Origin: Cornus controversa
Taxonomy: Eukaryota > Streptophyta > Magnoliopsida > Cornales > Cornaceae
Reading direction: 5' to 3'
Assembly (NCBI GenBank): GCA_026545225.1
Contig: CM048853.1
Location: 18,106,755-18,170,754 of the forward strand
DNA length: 64,000 nt
In this document: positions 44,973-56,526 of the stretch, piece after piece
Layout: each line of letters opens with the position of its first letter
How positions within the stretch are numbered: position 1 is the first letter of the stretch
Notes under the pieces: generated by a model
What the model was told of the DNA's origin: nothing
What the model saw: the letters and a program-made list of their open reading frames with translations, nothing else
Database searches by the model: none
Program-made: the position numbers and the translations under genes

Positions 44973-46870
44973 ATTATAAAACAGTTGCCAAAAATTTCTC
45001 CTAGTGCTTGGAAGTTAAACTTAAAATACTAGTGCCCTGTGTCACCTAACATGTGACAATGCCAAATTTATTATTTGTCTAATAGTAGCAAACTCAATTA
45101 TTTTTTTATAAACAGTATTCAAATTTTCAAGTGTTAATTTTAGATGGTGATTTTTTTTATATTATTTTCTTTACGTGTGATGCAACATTTTTTTAATTAT
45201 AAATATGTTTAAAATAATATGTGTTAGTGTCTCTATATTTCAATTTATAATAATTTAGAGAACACATTGAAGCATCTTTCATACATTTTCGAGAATCAAA
45301 TGTTTGAGTCTAACTTCAAACTCTAGATTTAGGCTTGGAATAATTTATTGCTATTTTGATGTGGAGAATCCAATTTGGTTTGATTTTGTCTTGAAAAGAA
45401 AAATACAAATTTATTTGTTTTGGTACTCTAATAAAATCTATTTCCTTAAGATGCAATAAAAAATATGTGTATTCTTAAGCAATAATTTGTGTCTGTTATA
45501 ATTAATTTTTGTTTAAGTTTATACTAAAAGTGGTGTATTCACGACCTTGCTTAAACAAAGACAATCTGTTTATGATCTTTTAATAATTCATCATTTTTAT
45601 ATAATTATAAGTACTTCAATTAATTTGATATTTTTGTGTTATGAATTTTAGGAATTAATATAAATTTAATTTTGTGGACCCTAAATGCACATTTGAATAT
45701 TGTTTTTTTCGTTTCCTTTATTTTTGTAGTTGTATCAAGGCTAGCATGAGGTGGACACATTATGAGAATCACAATAGTTAAGGTTACCAAAAAGTAATAA
45801 TATAAATAAGAGAGATTTATTTCAATTTTCTATCTAATAGCAATGGCTCAAATTTGGTGGAAATGTCATTAGATTTTTGACTAAATTACATTCACCTATG
45901 TGAAGTTAAACAAAATTATACAAACATTCTATATGTTCTTAAAAAATTAGAATGATGTTCTTCATATGAAACATTCATTTAAAGGCATTAAAAGTTGATT
46001 TAGTTTTACTAAAGTATCATCTTTACCATTTTATTCACTGAAGCAATCGTATTTGATGGGGCAATTTTGGTTGGTAGCTCCTGTAAAAAATTACCAACGT
46101 GATATAGTATGTAACTTGATTGCCACGGAAGTTTGATCAACAAGTCAGTGGGATAAAATTTATTTCTTATTAGAAAACTTTTTTAATGGAAAATTTTAAA
46201 TTTTAACTAGTTATGGAGTCAAAACTACAAATACATCAAATACCAAAAACTATCGTATCAAATATCAACTTAACAAAAGTATTTACAAATACGTCAACTT
46301 TCACCGTTCATATATACAGATTGTCTAAATTACCTCTCTCCACCACTTTATAATATTACCTTATTGCCCTCAAAATGTCAAATTACCCACAATACATCAT
46401 CTTTCAATTTTACAGTCAACCCATCCTCTCTCTCTACTTCGTCAACCCATTCTTTCTCTTTCTCTATCCAGTTCGTCTTTGAAGAAATGCTCTTCTCTAG
46501 CGACCATCGAAAAACCACATAAACTCTCTCACATCACTCATCTCTCTCTCTCTCTCTCATCTCTGTACTCAATGTTCCAAAAAAATGAAAACTCTATGCT
46601 CAATGATTGAAAGTTACGAGCTTGCCGACAGCCAAAACAACCCTCATAGTCTATCTTAGAAGACCTTGTCCTCAAATCCACAAAAGGTAACATATATAAA
46701 ACTCTAGAATATTTTTTATGAAATGAAACCCTAGAAATTGGGGCAAATCGAGTCCATCATAGATCTCTCTCATACTTATTTGTTGTTTACCAAATGTATT
46801 AGGGTTGATTTTTGTAATGAACCCTAAATTTGCCAAATTGAAATTAAAAAATTTGGCTATATCGAGTCAC
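44973..46870. other. AT-rich intergenic DNA with one copy of a duplicated segment
   Basis: No coding signal. 45519-46068 is the first copy of a segment repeated at 47128. 46420-46570 is CT-rich and UTR-like, without a gene I recognise. Confidence 0.6.
45519..46068 (+). repeat. Duplicated AT-rich segment, copy 1
   Basis: Matches 47128-47424 plus 48448-48672, for example ATTATAAGTACTTCAATTAA and AGGCTAGCATGAGGTGGACA in both. Confidence 0.85.
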
Positions 46871-47105
46871 CTTCTATCTGATTGAGGAATGAGATAGAGT
46901 AGAGCATTACAATGGTATCAGACCTGAACCCAACCGGACATATGGCAGATGGCGTGCACAAGCCCATGAGGGAGATGTCATCGAGGATGTTGACTCCTAA
47001 GAAGGGGTGATTGTGACGTCTCACATCGCCGGAATATGGTGAAAGGGATGTGCTTATATGTGGTGTGTTCTCTCTATTTGATATAAGATGGAGTGGGTCA
47101 TTACA
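46871..47105 (+). mobile_element. TRIM fragment, second type
   Basis: The end of a 5' LTR (46871-46911, ending GCATTACA) is followed by a primer site TGGTATCAGACC (46913-46924), a ~95-bp internal part ending AAGAAGGGGTGA and a 3' LTR (47012-47105, TGTGACGTCTCAC to CATTACA). The LTR shares GGATGTGCTTATATGTGG and GTGTTCTCT with the complete TRIM at 33473. The 5' LTR is truncated. Confidence 0.75.
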
Positions 47106-47424
47106 ATTAAGACAATGGAAGTAGTGCTTATACTAAAAGTAGTGAATTCATTGCCTTACTTAAATGAAGACAATTTGGTTATGATCTTTTAATAATTCAC
47201 AATTTTTTATATAATTATAAGTACTTCAATTAATTTGATATTTATGTGTTATGAATTCTAGGAATTAATATAAATTAATTTTGACGACCCCAAATGCCCA
47301 TTTGAATATTGGTTTCACCCTTTATGTTTTTTAGTTATGTCAAGGCTCGCATGAGGTGGACACATTATGAGAATCACAATCGTTAAGGTTACCAAAAGTA
47401 ATAGTATAAATAAGAGAGATTTTA

Positions 47425-48438
47425 GGCAAAAGTGCAAAAAATTTCCTGAACTTTTTTTAATGTGCAAAAACACCCCATAAATTATTTTTAGGAAAAATCA
47501 GTCCCTCATCTTACAAAAGTGAGCAACTTGACCCCTGACAAAACTATAATGACATATATATCCTTTACTAGGACTATTATGCCATTCTCTCTATAAATAT
47601 AGTGTTTTCTAAAAATTCAAAAAATAAAAAATAAATAGATAAAATTTTCAAATAATAAGTTTAGAAACATAAAAAAAATAAAATATTAATAAAACTTAAT
47701 TTAAGTTTTTATTTATTTATTATTATTATTTTTTAAATAAAAGTGCCCTCGTCCAAAGCGATGTATTGTGGGTTCGAGACTTGACAACAGCCTCTCCAAA
47801 AATGGGAATAAGACTTGCTGACATCTACCTCTCTTAGACTCCGCTCAAGTGGGAGCTTTGTGTACTAAGTGCAACTTTTATTTATTTATTAGTATAGTGT
47901 TTTTTAAATAACAATAATTTTTTAAAAAAATAGTTTGATAAAATTCTATTAGCCTTTTACTTTTTATGTTTCTAAACATTTTTTATTATTACAGTAGTAC
48001 TTCCTACTATAGTTAGCAAATCAAAGAAAAACACATTTTCAATGATAATTTTATCAAACTCTTTTTTTATTTTTAAAATTTTTATTTAGAAAACACTACA
48101 GACTATACTAGTAGAGAAAAGAGTATATATGTTGGTTATATTTTTATTTTTAAAAAATCTTAAATAAAATTCTACGCCTTCTATATTTTATGTTTCTAAA
48201 CTTATTGTTTGAAAAATTTTATCTAATTATTTTTTTTTTTTTGAATTTTTAGAAGACAATATTTTTATAAAGAGAAGGGCATAATGGTTATAGTAAATGA
48301 TATATATGTCATTATAATTTTGTTAGGGGTTAAGTTGTCTACTTTTGTAAGATGATGACTGATTTGCTCCAAAAAATAAGTTAGGGGGCGTTTTTGCTCA
48401 TGGAAAAAAGTTGTGGGGGGTTTTCTTGGACTTTTGCT
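47425..48438. mobile_element. Mutator-like element (non-autonomous)
   Basis: 1014 bp flanked by a perfect 9-bp duplication GAGATTTTA (47416-47424 and 48439-48447). Long terminal inverted repeats of about 160 bp begin GGCAAAAGTGCAA on the left and AGCAAAAGTCCAA on the right (reverse complement). The inner parts of the inverted repeats share TCTTACAAAAGT(G/A)AGCAACTT-like sequence and ATAATGACATATATATC. No transposase is encoded. The empty site is preserved at 45519-46068. Confidence 0.9.
47735..47875 (+). mobile_element. Au-like SINE, 5'-truncated
   Basis: A tRNA-type B box GGGTTCGAGAC is followed by GACAACAGCCTCTCC, ...GACTCCGCTCAAGTGGGAG and CTTTGTGTACTAAGTGC, the order of plant Au SINEs. 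TTTATTTATTTATTA flanks both sides (about 47709 and 47876) as a likely target duplication, though A/T richness weakens this. It lies inside the MULE. Confidence 0.7.
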
Positions 48439-48672
48439 GAGATTTTATTTCAATTTTCTATGTAATAGCATAGTAAAAATTTGGTGAAAATGCCATTAGA
48501 TTTTTGACTTAAAGTACATTGACATCTTTGAAGTTAGACAAAATTATGCAGACATTTTATATGTTTTTAAAAAATTAGAATCATCTCCGTATGAAACATT
48601 CATTTAAAGACATTAAAGGTTGATTTAGTTTTACTAAAATATCATCTTTATCATTTTATTCACTAAAGCAAG

Positions 48673-49160
48673 GTATTGTTTTTATATTTATTGATTTAGT
48701 TTATGCTTGTTAATATTAGCAAAAACCGACGGTATTGTTTTTATATTCAGCGGTAAAATGCAAAAAAAATAACACTATTGCAGTTTCCTTCATCTATCTA
48801 ACATTTGCAAATAGCACCCACTTATCAGTCAGCAATTAATGGCATTATAAAATTATCCAAGTGCCCTTCATAAAATGAACAAAAATAAAATCATGCAACC
48901 ACCTCTAGATTTTTCAGAAAAATTCCTGAACTATTAATTTGGTAAACCGTCCTAAATTATGCAAAAAAAAAAAAAAAAATTGCAATATGTGCTCATACAT
49001 ATGCATGACCTACTATAACAAAAGAAAAAAAGTAAAAAAAGAAAATTCATTATGCTAATCCTGTTTGTACGAAATTGATGATGAAGGCAAGGTAATGTGG
49101 TCCAACCAAAATAGAACACGTCCTAAAATTAAAAAAATTATTATAACTTATTTTAACGTG
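48673..49160. other. AT-rich intergenic DNA
   Basis: No coding signal on either strand. A long A tract lies near 48964-48980. Confidence 0.6.
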
Positions 49161-49300
49161 ATTCTTACTCAGGCAGAAACATTTACATCCATTAGATGCA
49201 TGTGGTGAGTGTATGTGGTGGGACCTACCACATACATCTAATGAATGTAAATGTTTCTGCCTACGAATTCTGTCTAAGAATTCTGCCTGAGTAGCATTAC
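49161..49300. mobile_element. Foldback MITE copy 1 (left arm shortened)
   Basis: ACTCAGGCAGAAACATTTAC.. pairs with ..GTAAATGTTTCTGCC. The outer ~25 bases of the left arm are missing compared with copies 2 and 3. Confidence 0.85.
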
Positions 49301-49313
49301 ACTTCTCCATGGA

Positions 49314-49480
49314 TAATGCTACTCAGGCAGAATTCTTAGACAGAATTCGTAGGCAGAAACATTTACATCCATTGGATGTATGTGGTGAGTGTATGTGATG
49401 GAGCCTACCACATACATTTAATGGATGTAAATGTTTCTACCTATAAATTCTGTCTAAGAATTCTGCCTGAGTAGCATTAC
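49314..49480. mobile_element. Foldback MITE copy 2
   Basis: A near-perfect hairpin: TAATGCTACTCAGGCAGAAT on the left, and ATTCTGCCTGAGTAGCATTA on the right. It pairs over about 70 bp with a short loop around 49387-49405. Confidence 0.9.
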
Positions 49481-49493
49481 CTTTCTCCATGGA

Positions 49494-49650
49494 TAATGCT
49501 ACTCAGGCATAATTTGTAAGCAGAAACATTTACATCCATTAGATGTATGTAGTGGTGAGTGTATGTGATGGGGCCTACCACATACATCTAATGGATGTAA
49601 ATGTTTCTGCCTACAAATTCTGTCTAAGAAGTCTGCCTGAGTAGCACTAC
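49494..49650. mobile_element. Foldback MITE copy 3
   Basis: Same hairpin. The left arm lacks about 20 bases after CTCAGGCA. It is separated from copy 2 by the shared TTTCTCCATGG spacer, so the three copies form a tandem with a 180-bp period. Confidence 0.85.
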
Positions 49651-49789
49651 CCTTTCTCCATACATACGATAATTTCTCAAGTATCCTTCTATCATACAGT
49701 TTCATAAAAGTAAACACCATAGAAAAATGAAGAGATTTAAATAAATGGATTATTTAGATCCAATTCATCCATTAAAGATTGATGTGCTT

Positions 49790-49975
49790 GTGTGTATATA
49801 TATACATAAAAGAGAGATGAAAAGAGATGTATAAGAGATGGAGATTTGCTGGTATATAAAATGTATATATGTATGAGAGATGGAGATGTAAATTGCTGGT
49901 TTATATATATACATGTATATGTGTATAAGAGATAGAGATGTAGATTTGCAAGTGTATATATACATATATGTATGA
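49790..49975 (+). repeat. ~60-bp tandem repeat, TATAAGAGATGGAGATGTA-type
   Basis: Three to four imperfect units with TA-rich parts and GAGATGTAGATTTGCAAG/GAGATTTGCTGG variants. Confidence 0.75.
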
Positions 49976-50289
49976 AATTTAATTCATTCTTTAATATTAA
50001 TTTATATATATATATTTTTATTATTTATATATTTAAAAAGTGTTAATATTTGATTGAACCACGTCCCATTGAAAAAAAAACTCTTCCGCGGTCCGAGACA
50101 ATTATTGTTCAAAGATTCTTACATGCCCGAGACAATTATTGTTGAAAGAAAAATGCGTATATATGAAAGTGATGAGGTACTCAATTGCATATAACCAAGT
50201 GTGATTTTTTTGCATTTCAAGGTACAAAGGTGAAGGGTTGAAGTCGTGACGAGTGTGGCAAATCAGTAAACATCACAAAAAAACGACAA

Positions 50290-50410
50290 TATCATCTCTC
50301 TCCATCGTTTGTAACACACATTATCTCTCTCTCTCTACTTTTTTCACTTTTCTCTCTTCCAAGTTTTTCTGCTCTATTTGGATTTTCTCTCTCCATCCGA
50401 ACTCGGATCT
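50290..50410 (+). other. CT-rich 5'-UTR-like stretch
   Basis: CTCTCTCTC tracts about 200 bp upstream of the CNOT10-like exon, in the same orientation, as in many plant 5' leaders. Confidence 0.5.
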
Positions 50411-50582
50411 CTCTCTTGGCACATTGCAGTCGATGCATAGGTTTCACAACTCCAAACCTTTTCGAGCTTGTATACAATGAGAGATACAATATTTAGAGTA
50501 TTCGTATTGAATAAAGCTAGGGTTTTTGGATTTTATACACTACATTTTGTTTGGTCTTGACCACTGACTGGTCGATCTCTAA

Positions 50583-50773
50583 CTGGGCTCGCGAGATTCG
50601 TCGTCGACTTCAACAAATGCTAACAAAGATGCTTCGTCGGCGGACGATGATGGTGCTTTATCTGTCACTGCAGCGCTCGCGATGGAGTCCGGCTTGTTGT
50701 TCCACTTGGGACGTTCGCCAAATGCATCGATGTGCTGAAACAACTCTTGCAGAAGAAAGAAGATGATCCCAAG
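50583..50773 (+). pseudogene. CCR4-NOT subunit 10 (CNOT10)-like exon 1 fragment
   Basis: From 50583 the frame reads GSRDSSSTSTNANKDASSADDDGALSVTAALAM..., then LLFHLGR. After a one-base loss near 50715 it continues as AKCIDVLKQLLQKKEDDPK and ends at an AAG|GTGATT donor (50773/50774). The Asp-rich start, SVTAALA block and QLLQKKEDDPK end match the first exon of plant CNOT10-type proteins (TPR proteins of the mRNA deadenylase complex) as I remember the family. The start codon is CTG where ATG is expected, and no later exon is found downstream, so this is an exon-1 gene fragment with its leader. A sequencing error could explain the single-base loss but not the start. Confidence 0.65.
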
Positions 50774-52341
50774 GTGATTCTTTCAAAATCTTTTCGATTG
50801 TTAATTTTTTAGTTAAGTATGAAAGGTTCACTGAATCGGTTTTTATCGTCTTCTTTTTGAATAGTGAGTTTTTCACATCTGGGTTGAGCAAATGTAGTAG
50901 ATGCAACAAACGATGAATGTTTGATTTTATTTATTTAGTTTTAAATTTTGTGGTTTTTAGTTCAAAATGTAAGTTTGATTAATTTTGGTTACCAGAATAG
51001 CATTTCACTCTGTATCTATTATTTACATCATTGAATTATCGTTCTCCACTGGGCATTTAGACAGACATAGTCTGTGCCAAATGATTTTTGTAATTAAGTA
51101 TTTAGTTTCAATCATTCTCTTCGAGTGTTTCATCTCTCTGAATTAGGATTTTGATGTCATTCATTTTATTGGTTTGGGATATCAAGTGTTTCATCTCTCT
51201 GTTGCGTTTAGTTGTATTCATTTCGTTTCTTGTATGCGTTTCAGTTAAACACACTCTCACGGAGATAGATAAATCTCTCTGAGGTTCAAGTGAAAGAGGG
51301 ACGATTAGGTTTTCGGTTTCATCTTAATACGATTTTGTTTTGAGTTCTAACACTTGGTTTCTTGATTTTAAACACTTGATTTCTCAATTTTTTCGTTTCA
51401 TTTGTACTTTATTTCACCTTGTTCATTTCGGTTGATAAAGTAATAATTTTTTTTTTCGGATTCATTTCAGTTGGATTCCGTTGAAGCACTTGATCTCTGG
51501 TTGTTACGGTTGGGTTTAGAATCTTACTGGTAAGTTTTGCACTATGTACTTGGGGTTTCTTTTTTGTTCTTTGATGTGGTTTAGGGTTTGATGTTTATGA
51601 GATTTTTGAACACTTTTATTGTATGTGTTTGAGGGGCTGTTGAACACTTAGGGTATGATGTGGCTTAGGGTTTTTGGTTTTGAAATCGTAATCACTGTTG
51701 GGTTGATTACTGTATATTATATTGGTTTTTTTTGTTATTTGTTAATCTGTTGATGATCATTTAAATTAGGTTGATTACTGAATGTTATATTGGATTTTTT
51801 TATTTGTTAATCTGTTGATCATTTAAATTGGGTTGATTACTGTATGTTAATTTGACTTTATTTAATTGGTTAATCTGTTGATGATCATTTTAATTGGGTT
51901 GATTACACTTGTTGATTACTGATTTATTTGAAGTTGGAAATTTTAATTTTTAATTTTTAATTTTTTTGATCTTATCATACACTATGCTGTGTATACTGCA
52001 TGACGGATCATTGATCCCACTTTCGTATACATTTTGTATTTTATGACAGCTTATTGCAATTACAATATTGTACTCTATTTGTTTAAAATGGGTTTTACTG
52101 TCACAGTTATGGCGGCAACAGTATTTCATGACTTAGTTGTCCACTGTCAGGGTATAAGTATTGTTACTTTTATTTAATGGAAGATGTGTTAGCAGTGTCA
52201 TATGGCATTGTTCCACCCAAAAGGCTATTAACATACCCACGACAATATTTAATGAATATTAAAATACTTGTTCTAATGGATAATTTACTTTGTACAATAT
52301 GGGTGTCGCATCCTTACATTGTGTTACATTGAGATTATACT
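50774..52341. other. Intron-like AT-rich DNA
   Basis: No exon with clear coding potential. It holds a ~67-bp tandem repeat (51700-51905). A short stretch 51474-51529 ends in ACTG|GTAAGT and could be a non-coding exon. Confidence 0.5.
51700..51905 (+). repeat. ~67-bp tandem repeat, GGGTTGATTACTGTATGTTA-type
   Basis: Three imperfect units with TTTGTTAATCTGTTGATGATC. Confidence 0.85.
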
Positions 52342-52882
52342 TGTAATACCCCGCTTCAACACTTGGTATGATATTGTCCGCTTTGGGCCGGAGCACGCAC
52401 AATTTTGCTCTTGGGTTTTACCCCAAAAGGCCTCATACCATTTGAAGAGAATACACTACATATAAGCACATCCCCTTCTCCACACCCAGGCGATGTGGGA
52501 TTGAGCACCCTGTACCCTGTCAGTGTGGTAGCTCAGCCCAGTGTCTATTTTCGCACCCGTCCACTCACACCCGTCCACAAGGGTTACTACAATCCACCAC
52601 ACTTCCGGCTGGATTCAAACTCTGATACCAACTGTAATACCCCGCTTCAACACATGGTATGATATTGTCCACTTTGGGCCTAAGCCCGCACAATTTTGCT
52701 CTTGGGTTTTACCCCAAAAGGCCTCATACCATTTGAAGAGAACACACTACATATAAGCACATCCCCTTCTCCACACCTAGGCAATGTGGGATTGAGCACC
52801 CTGTACCCTGTCAGTGTGGTAGCTCAGCCTAGTGTCTATCTTCGCACCCGCCCACTCACACCCGTCCACAAGGGTTACTACA
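52342..52882 (-). mobile_element. TRIM retrotransposon (complete, minus orientation)
   Basis: Two 250-bp LTRs (52342-52591 and 52633-52882) of the same family as the TRIM at 33473. Only 41 bp lies between them, holding a primer site (minus strand TGGTATCAGA, 52621-52630). Target duplication is ATACT versus ATATT, one mismatch. No coding capacity. Confidence 0.9.
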
Positions 52883-54834
52883 ATATTATAGATTAGAATC
52901 GATTGATAATTGTTCATTGGATCTTCCCTTTTAATCTGTGTTTTAGTGTTTAACTAGTTTACATGGGTTTGTCTTACAAATGCTAACTAAATGTTGAATT
53001 TGAAAGAGTCTTGTAATTGTCTTTGTAATGTGTTAATTTTTTTTTTTTAGGTCTTTCAGTGCTTAAAATCACAATTTCACATTGTAAAAAAGCTCATTTC
53101 AGTTGACAGCATATCTTTATTGGGGTAATCCTTACTTGTCATTCCATTTGAAGGGTTTTTTAGTAAATGTTTGAGTTACAGGTGGAATTATTTTGACCAA
53201 TATGTATCTGTGTATTGCAGTCTATGTTCACATAATTCTATATGTAACTTTGGGGTTAAATCATTACATCTACAATATTTTACATGACTAGTCTGTTTAT
53301 ATGTGATTTAATATGCAGTATGCAATACAGGACTGGAATATTTTATTTCAGATCATTTGACACTTGTTCTTTCTCTCTCTCTCTCTATACACATACACAC
53401 ATCTATCTCTCTGTGCATGTGTTGTCATTTTGCTCATTATGCTATGATCATTAGGATTTTTTTTTTTTAAATCTTGTTGATCCATAATTTTAAAATGACC
53501 AATAGACTCTTTTACTACATAATTTTTCTTCAAAATATTTTCCACACTGATGTTTGGCGGTTGATAGTTTTTTTTTTTCTCCTTTGGTCGGGCTAAGCTT
53601 TTGCATGCACATGTATGTGAAGCAGATTCTCTACAAAATTATGTTTTTTAACACCATCCTGCCCACTTCTACACTGACATCCCTACTTGAAAGTAAAATA
53701 TTGAACTCCTATTTTGACCTTGCAGAAGCAGAACTGTTCTGTTTAGGGTGTTGGAAGAACTTTATGGTTAATACGAGGTATAACTTGTGAGAGCCTTCTA
53801 ATATAAGTGAGGTTGTTAATATTTGAAATCATGATTTGTGCGGGTTTCCCTGTAAATATGAAGCCTTAGTTCAAGGCTTGCTTAAAGGCATCCGGTAATT
53901 TTCTTATGTAGGGAATTATAAGCATTGAAAGAAGAAACTAAAATATGGATGAGAATATGCATAAGATAGATTTAGGAGCTTGATTATAATGAAGGCGAGA
54001 CTCTCCAGTTTGACTTGGAAAAGGAGCAAAACATAAAGCAAGATTGTAAGAGGCATGTCAAGTTAGAGGTTATTTGATTGTCAAACATGATCCAAGTGCT
54101 CCCAAATTTGGTCATATTATTCACCAGGAGCATGGTGTTCTGTTATCAATGCATAGTTTAGGGCAACTAGCAATTCTTCAGCTACAGAATGAGATTCTTG
54201 GGTTCACTAAATACTCCAAAATTTTAATTCTCTCAATAGTTTTGGGTTTCATCATATCTGAATTATGATGTTTTGGAAGAATAGTCATGTTACCCTTACT
54301 TGTTCTTTTCTTACTGACAGAGGCTTAAGATAGTGGTCAAAGGCCATAACCCAGTATTCCTCATGAGAAATATTGAATAATGGAATGTTTGGTAACGTTT
54401 CTCATCAAGAATATTAGGTAATGGAATATTGGTTGCTTATGTGGATTGTGGAGTATTGTGAAGGGAAGACTAGGGAGTGGACTGACCTAGCTTTTTGAGT
54501 TATTTTGCGCAAAGCATACTATATGGGAGCAAGCCTGATTTGGTGTTAGTTTGAAGATTTAGTGAATGGAAATTTTAGTTGGAGATTTGTGGAAAGAAAA
54601 TTCTAGAACAAATTGAATTAATATAAAAATCTTTCAATTGGCGCCTTAGCGAAAAAGAAGTTCTCAATGTTCAACAGAACTTGACAGCCATTTTAGACCA
54701 CATATTACATTAAATCTGTTTTCTAAAGATCCTCTGGTCGATTGCCAAGCAAATTAGGAAAACGATATATGGAAATGAATTTTTATAGTTTGTTGGGTAG
54801 AAGGCAAGAATAAGAGGAAGAAAATGGGTGAAGA
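52883..54834. other. Intergenic DNA
   Basis: No gene recognised. Short open frames at 53554-53790 and 54074-54268 lack known motifs and codon bias. Confidence 0.5.
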
Positions 54835-55100
54835 AGGGAGGGGATGGAGAGTTGTCAACATGTCATTGTATGGAGAGAGTTGTCATCATATTATTAGGGG
54901 GAGAGTTTTCCTCGAGATCTACCATTGCTCTCCCACCAAAAGTGGGCAGAAAGGAGAAGGCGAAAGGATGGACACTTGTTGTCAACTTGTCATTGTATGG
55001 AGAGAGTTGTCATCATATATTAGGGGGGGATTTGCCTCGAGCTCTACCATTTATCTCCACCAAAAGTGGGCAGAAAGGAGAAGGCGAAAGGAGGACACTT
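54835..55100 (+). repeat. ~125-bp tandem duplication
   Basis: Two copies, each with TCATTGTATGGAGAGAGTTG and AAAGTGGGCAGAAAGGAGAA. The open frames over it in two phases are side effects. Confidence 0.9.
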
Positions 55101-55929
55101 CATTTGCATTTTTGCCTTTCAGACAACACCCTCGTTTTCTATATAAGATTGTGACGGTAAAATGAAGAACACCTTTTCTTCCTTCCTTCTTTGCTTCCTG
55201 CTGTACCAAACTAGGAGAGGGAACTAGGGTATTTTCTCATTTCCTCTATTAGAGCTCCTACCTTCTGTTTCTTTAATTTTCATCCTACCAAACTGGAGCA
55301 TTAGTATTAGCCTATCAGGTTTATGTTCTTTTCAGTTTCTAAAGTGAAAATCAATTTCATTGAGTAAACATTTACTTTTCTGGTTCTTACATGATTCAAA
55401 TTTATGACAAATCTGAGAGTTAAACTTTCAATTTTCTTCTCTCTTCTTACTTTTTCTTAGCGTCCACACTTTGAGCAAATAAATCTTGGCCGCTGTTGTC
55501 TATTCTGTCAGCATCACACACATTATTCAAAGCCACCCGAAGTTCAGTAAATCTAAGCACAATATACTAGACAAACTAGGCATTCTTCATAGCGAGATTC
55601 AATATACCCGTTGTTGTCTATTTTGATTGCTAGAGTTTTTGTTTTTCACATTCGTCATACATCTAGCATGGCAAATGTAAAAAATCTAATCACACAGAAG
55701 TGGATGTTACTAGGAAGGAGATCAAAAGTACATTGAGAAGCAGATTGCATGGGAAGCGAGTTTGTCAATGGATCAGTGGCCGGAAGGATTTGGGGAAATC
55801 TTGCATAACTCTGAGTTGGGAGGGACTAGGTGATTTTAGGGAGAATCTAGTAACTTACGATTTTGATCTACCTGGCTAAGTCTTGTGGTTTTTCCTGTTT
55901 TGAGTTTTTTTATGTAAAAATCCTTGTGT
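55101..55929. other. Intergenic DNA
   Basis: Nothing recognisable on either strand; no coding signal and no repeat match within the window. Confidence 0.5.
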
Positions 55930-56178
55930 TTTGTGTGTGATTGCTTTTCTGTTTATATTTTCACATGTAGGCAACCCCAAGTAGTTGGAAAAAAGGCTTT
56001 GTTTAGTTGAGTAGGTTTTTCACATGCATTATGAACACATAGATGGAAGGCATTATATGCTTGCTAGTTAATAGGTGTTTTAGATTCTTGTTAGTTCTGC
56101 TAAGATTTAAAATTCTTTTAAGTTTGTTAAAAAATGAATTGAGACTAATTCACCCCTCTTTAGGTCTAGATCACAACC
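55930..56178 (+). repeat. Copia-type LTR 3' end fragment
   Basis: Ends CTAATTCACCCCTCTTTAGG then TCTAGATCACA, the signature shared with the other Copia-type LTR ends in the window. The start is undefined. Confidence 0.4.
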
Positions 56179-56267
56179 TAGTGCATCTCTAGTAAGAGCC
56201 TAGGATTACAGTCCAAAAGTCTTCTCAATTATAGTAAAACTAACATAAATTTGTTTAAAACACCAGT

Positions 56268-56308
56268 TCTTTTGTTGCTGTTGCTGTTGCTATTGTTGTT
56301 GTTGCCGT
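56268..56308 (+). repeat. (TTGCTG)n-like microsatellite
   Basis: TTGCTG/TTGTTG units with interruptions. Confidence 0.85.
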
Positions 56309-56526
56309 CGTCATCCCAATGGTAACCAGCTACATTATCAGGTAGAATGTGGGGTTGAGTCCCTTTCTCTTAATTCATTAGCAGCTTCAAGAGTTGAATG
56401 GGATCAACCTATGGGTTAGGTTGTGAATATAGAGAATAAGTTGTAAATGCGGAAAATGACAAAAAAATTATTATGACTATTTTTCTATTGTTTAAAAGTA
56501 TTTATTGGAAAATCATTGGTAAAAAT

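Larger units (their letters stand above)
47128..48672 (+). repeat. Duplicated AT-rich segment, copy 2, split by a MULE
   Basis: Pieces 47128-47424 and 48439-48672 are homologous to 45519-46068. The uninterrupted copy 1 proves the empty site of the MULE. Confidence 0.85.

Noticed and set aside
49050..49310. Minus-strand 86-codon frame, His/Cys rich
   Set aside because: It is the translation of the MITE inverted repeat and recurs with each copy.
52405..52896. Pro/Ser-rich plus-strand frames
   Set aside because: They are TRIM LTR sequence read in sense-less frames, and repeat in both LTRs.
54824..55165. Two overlapping ~110-codon frames as genes
   Set aside because: They arise from a 125-bp tandem duplication, in two phases, with no recognisable motif.
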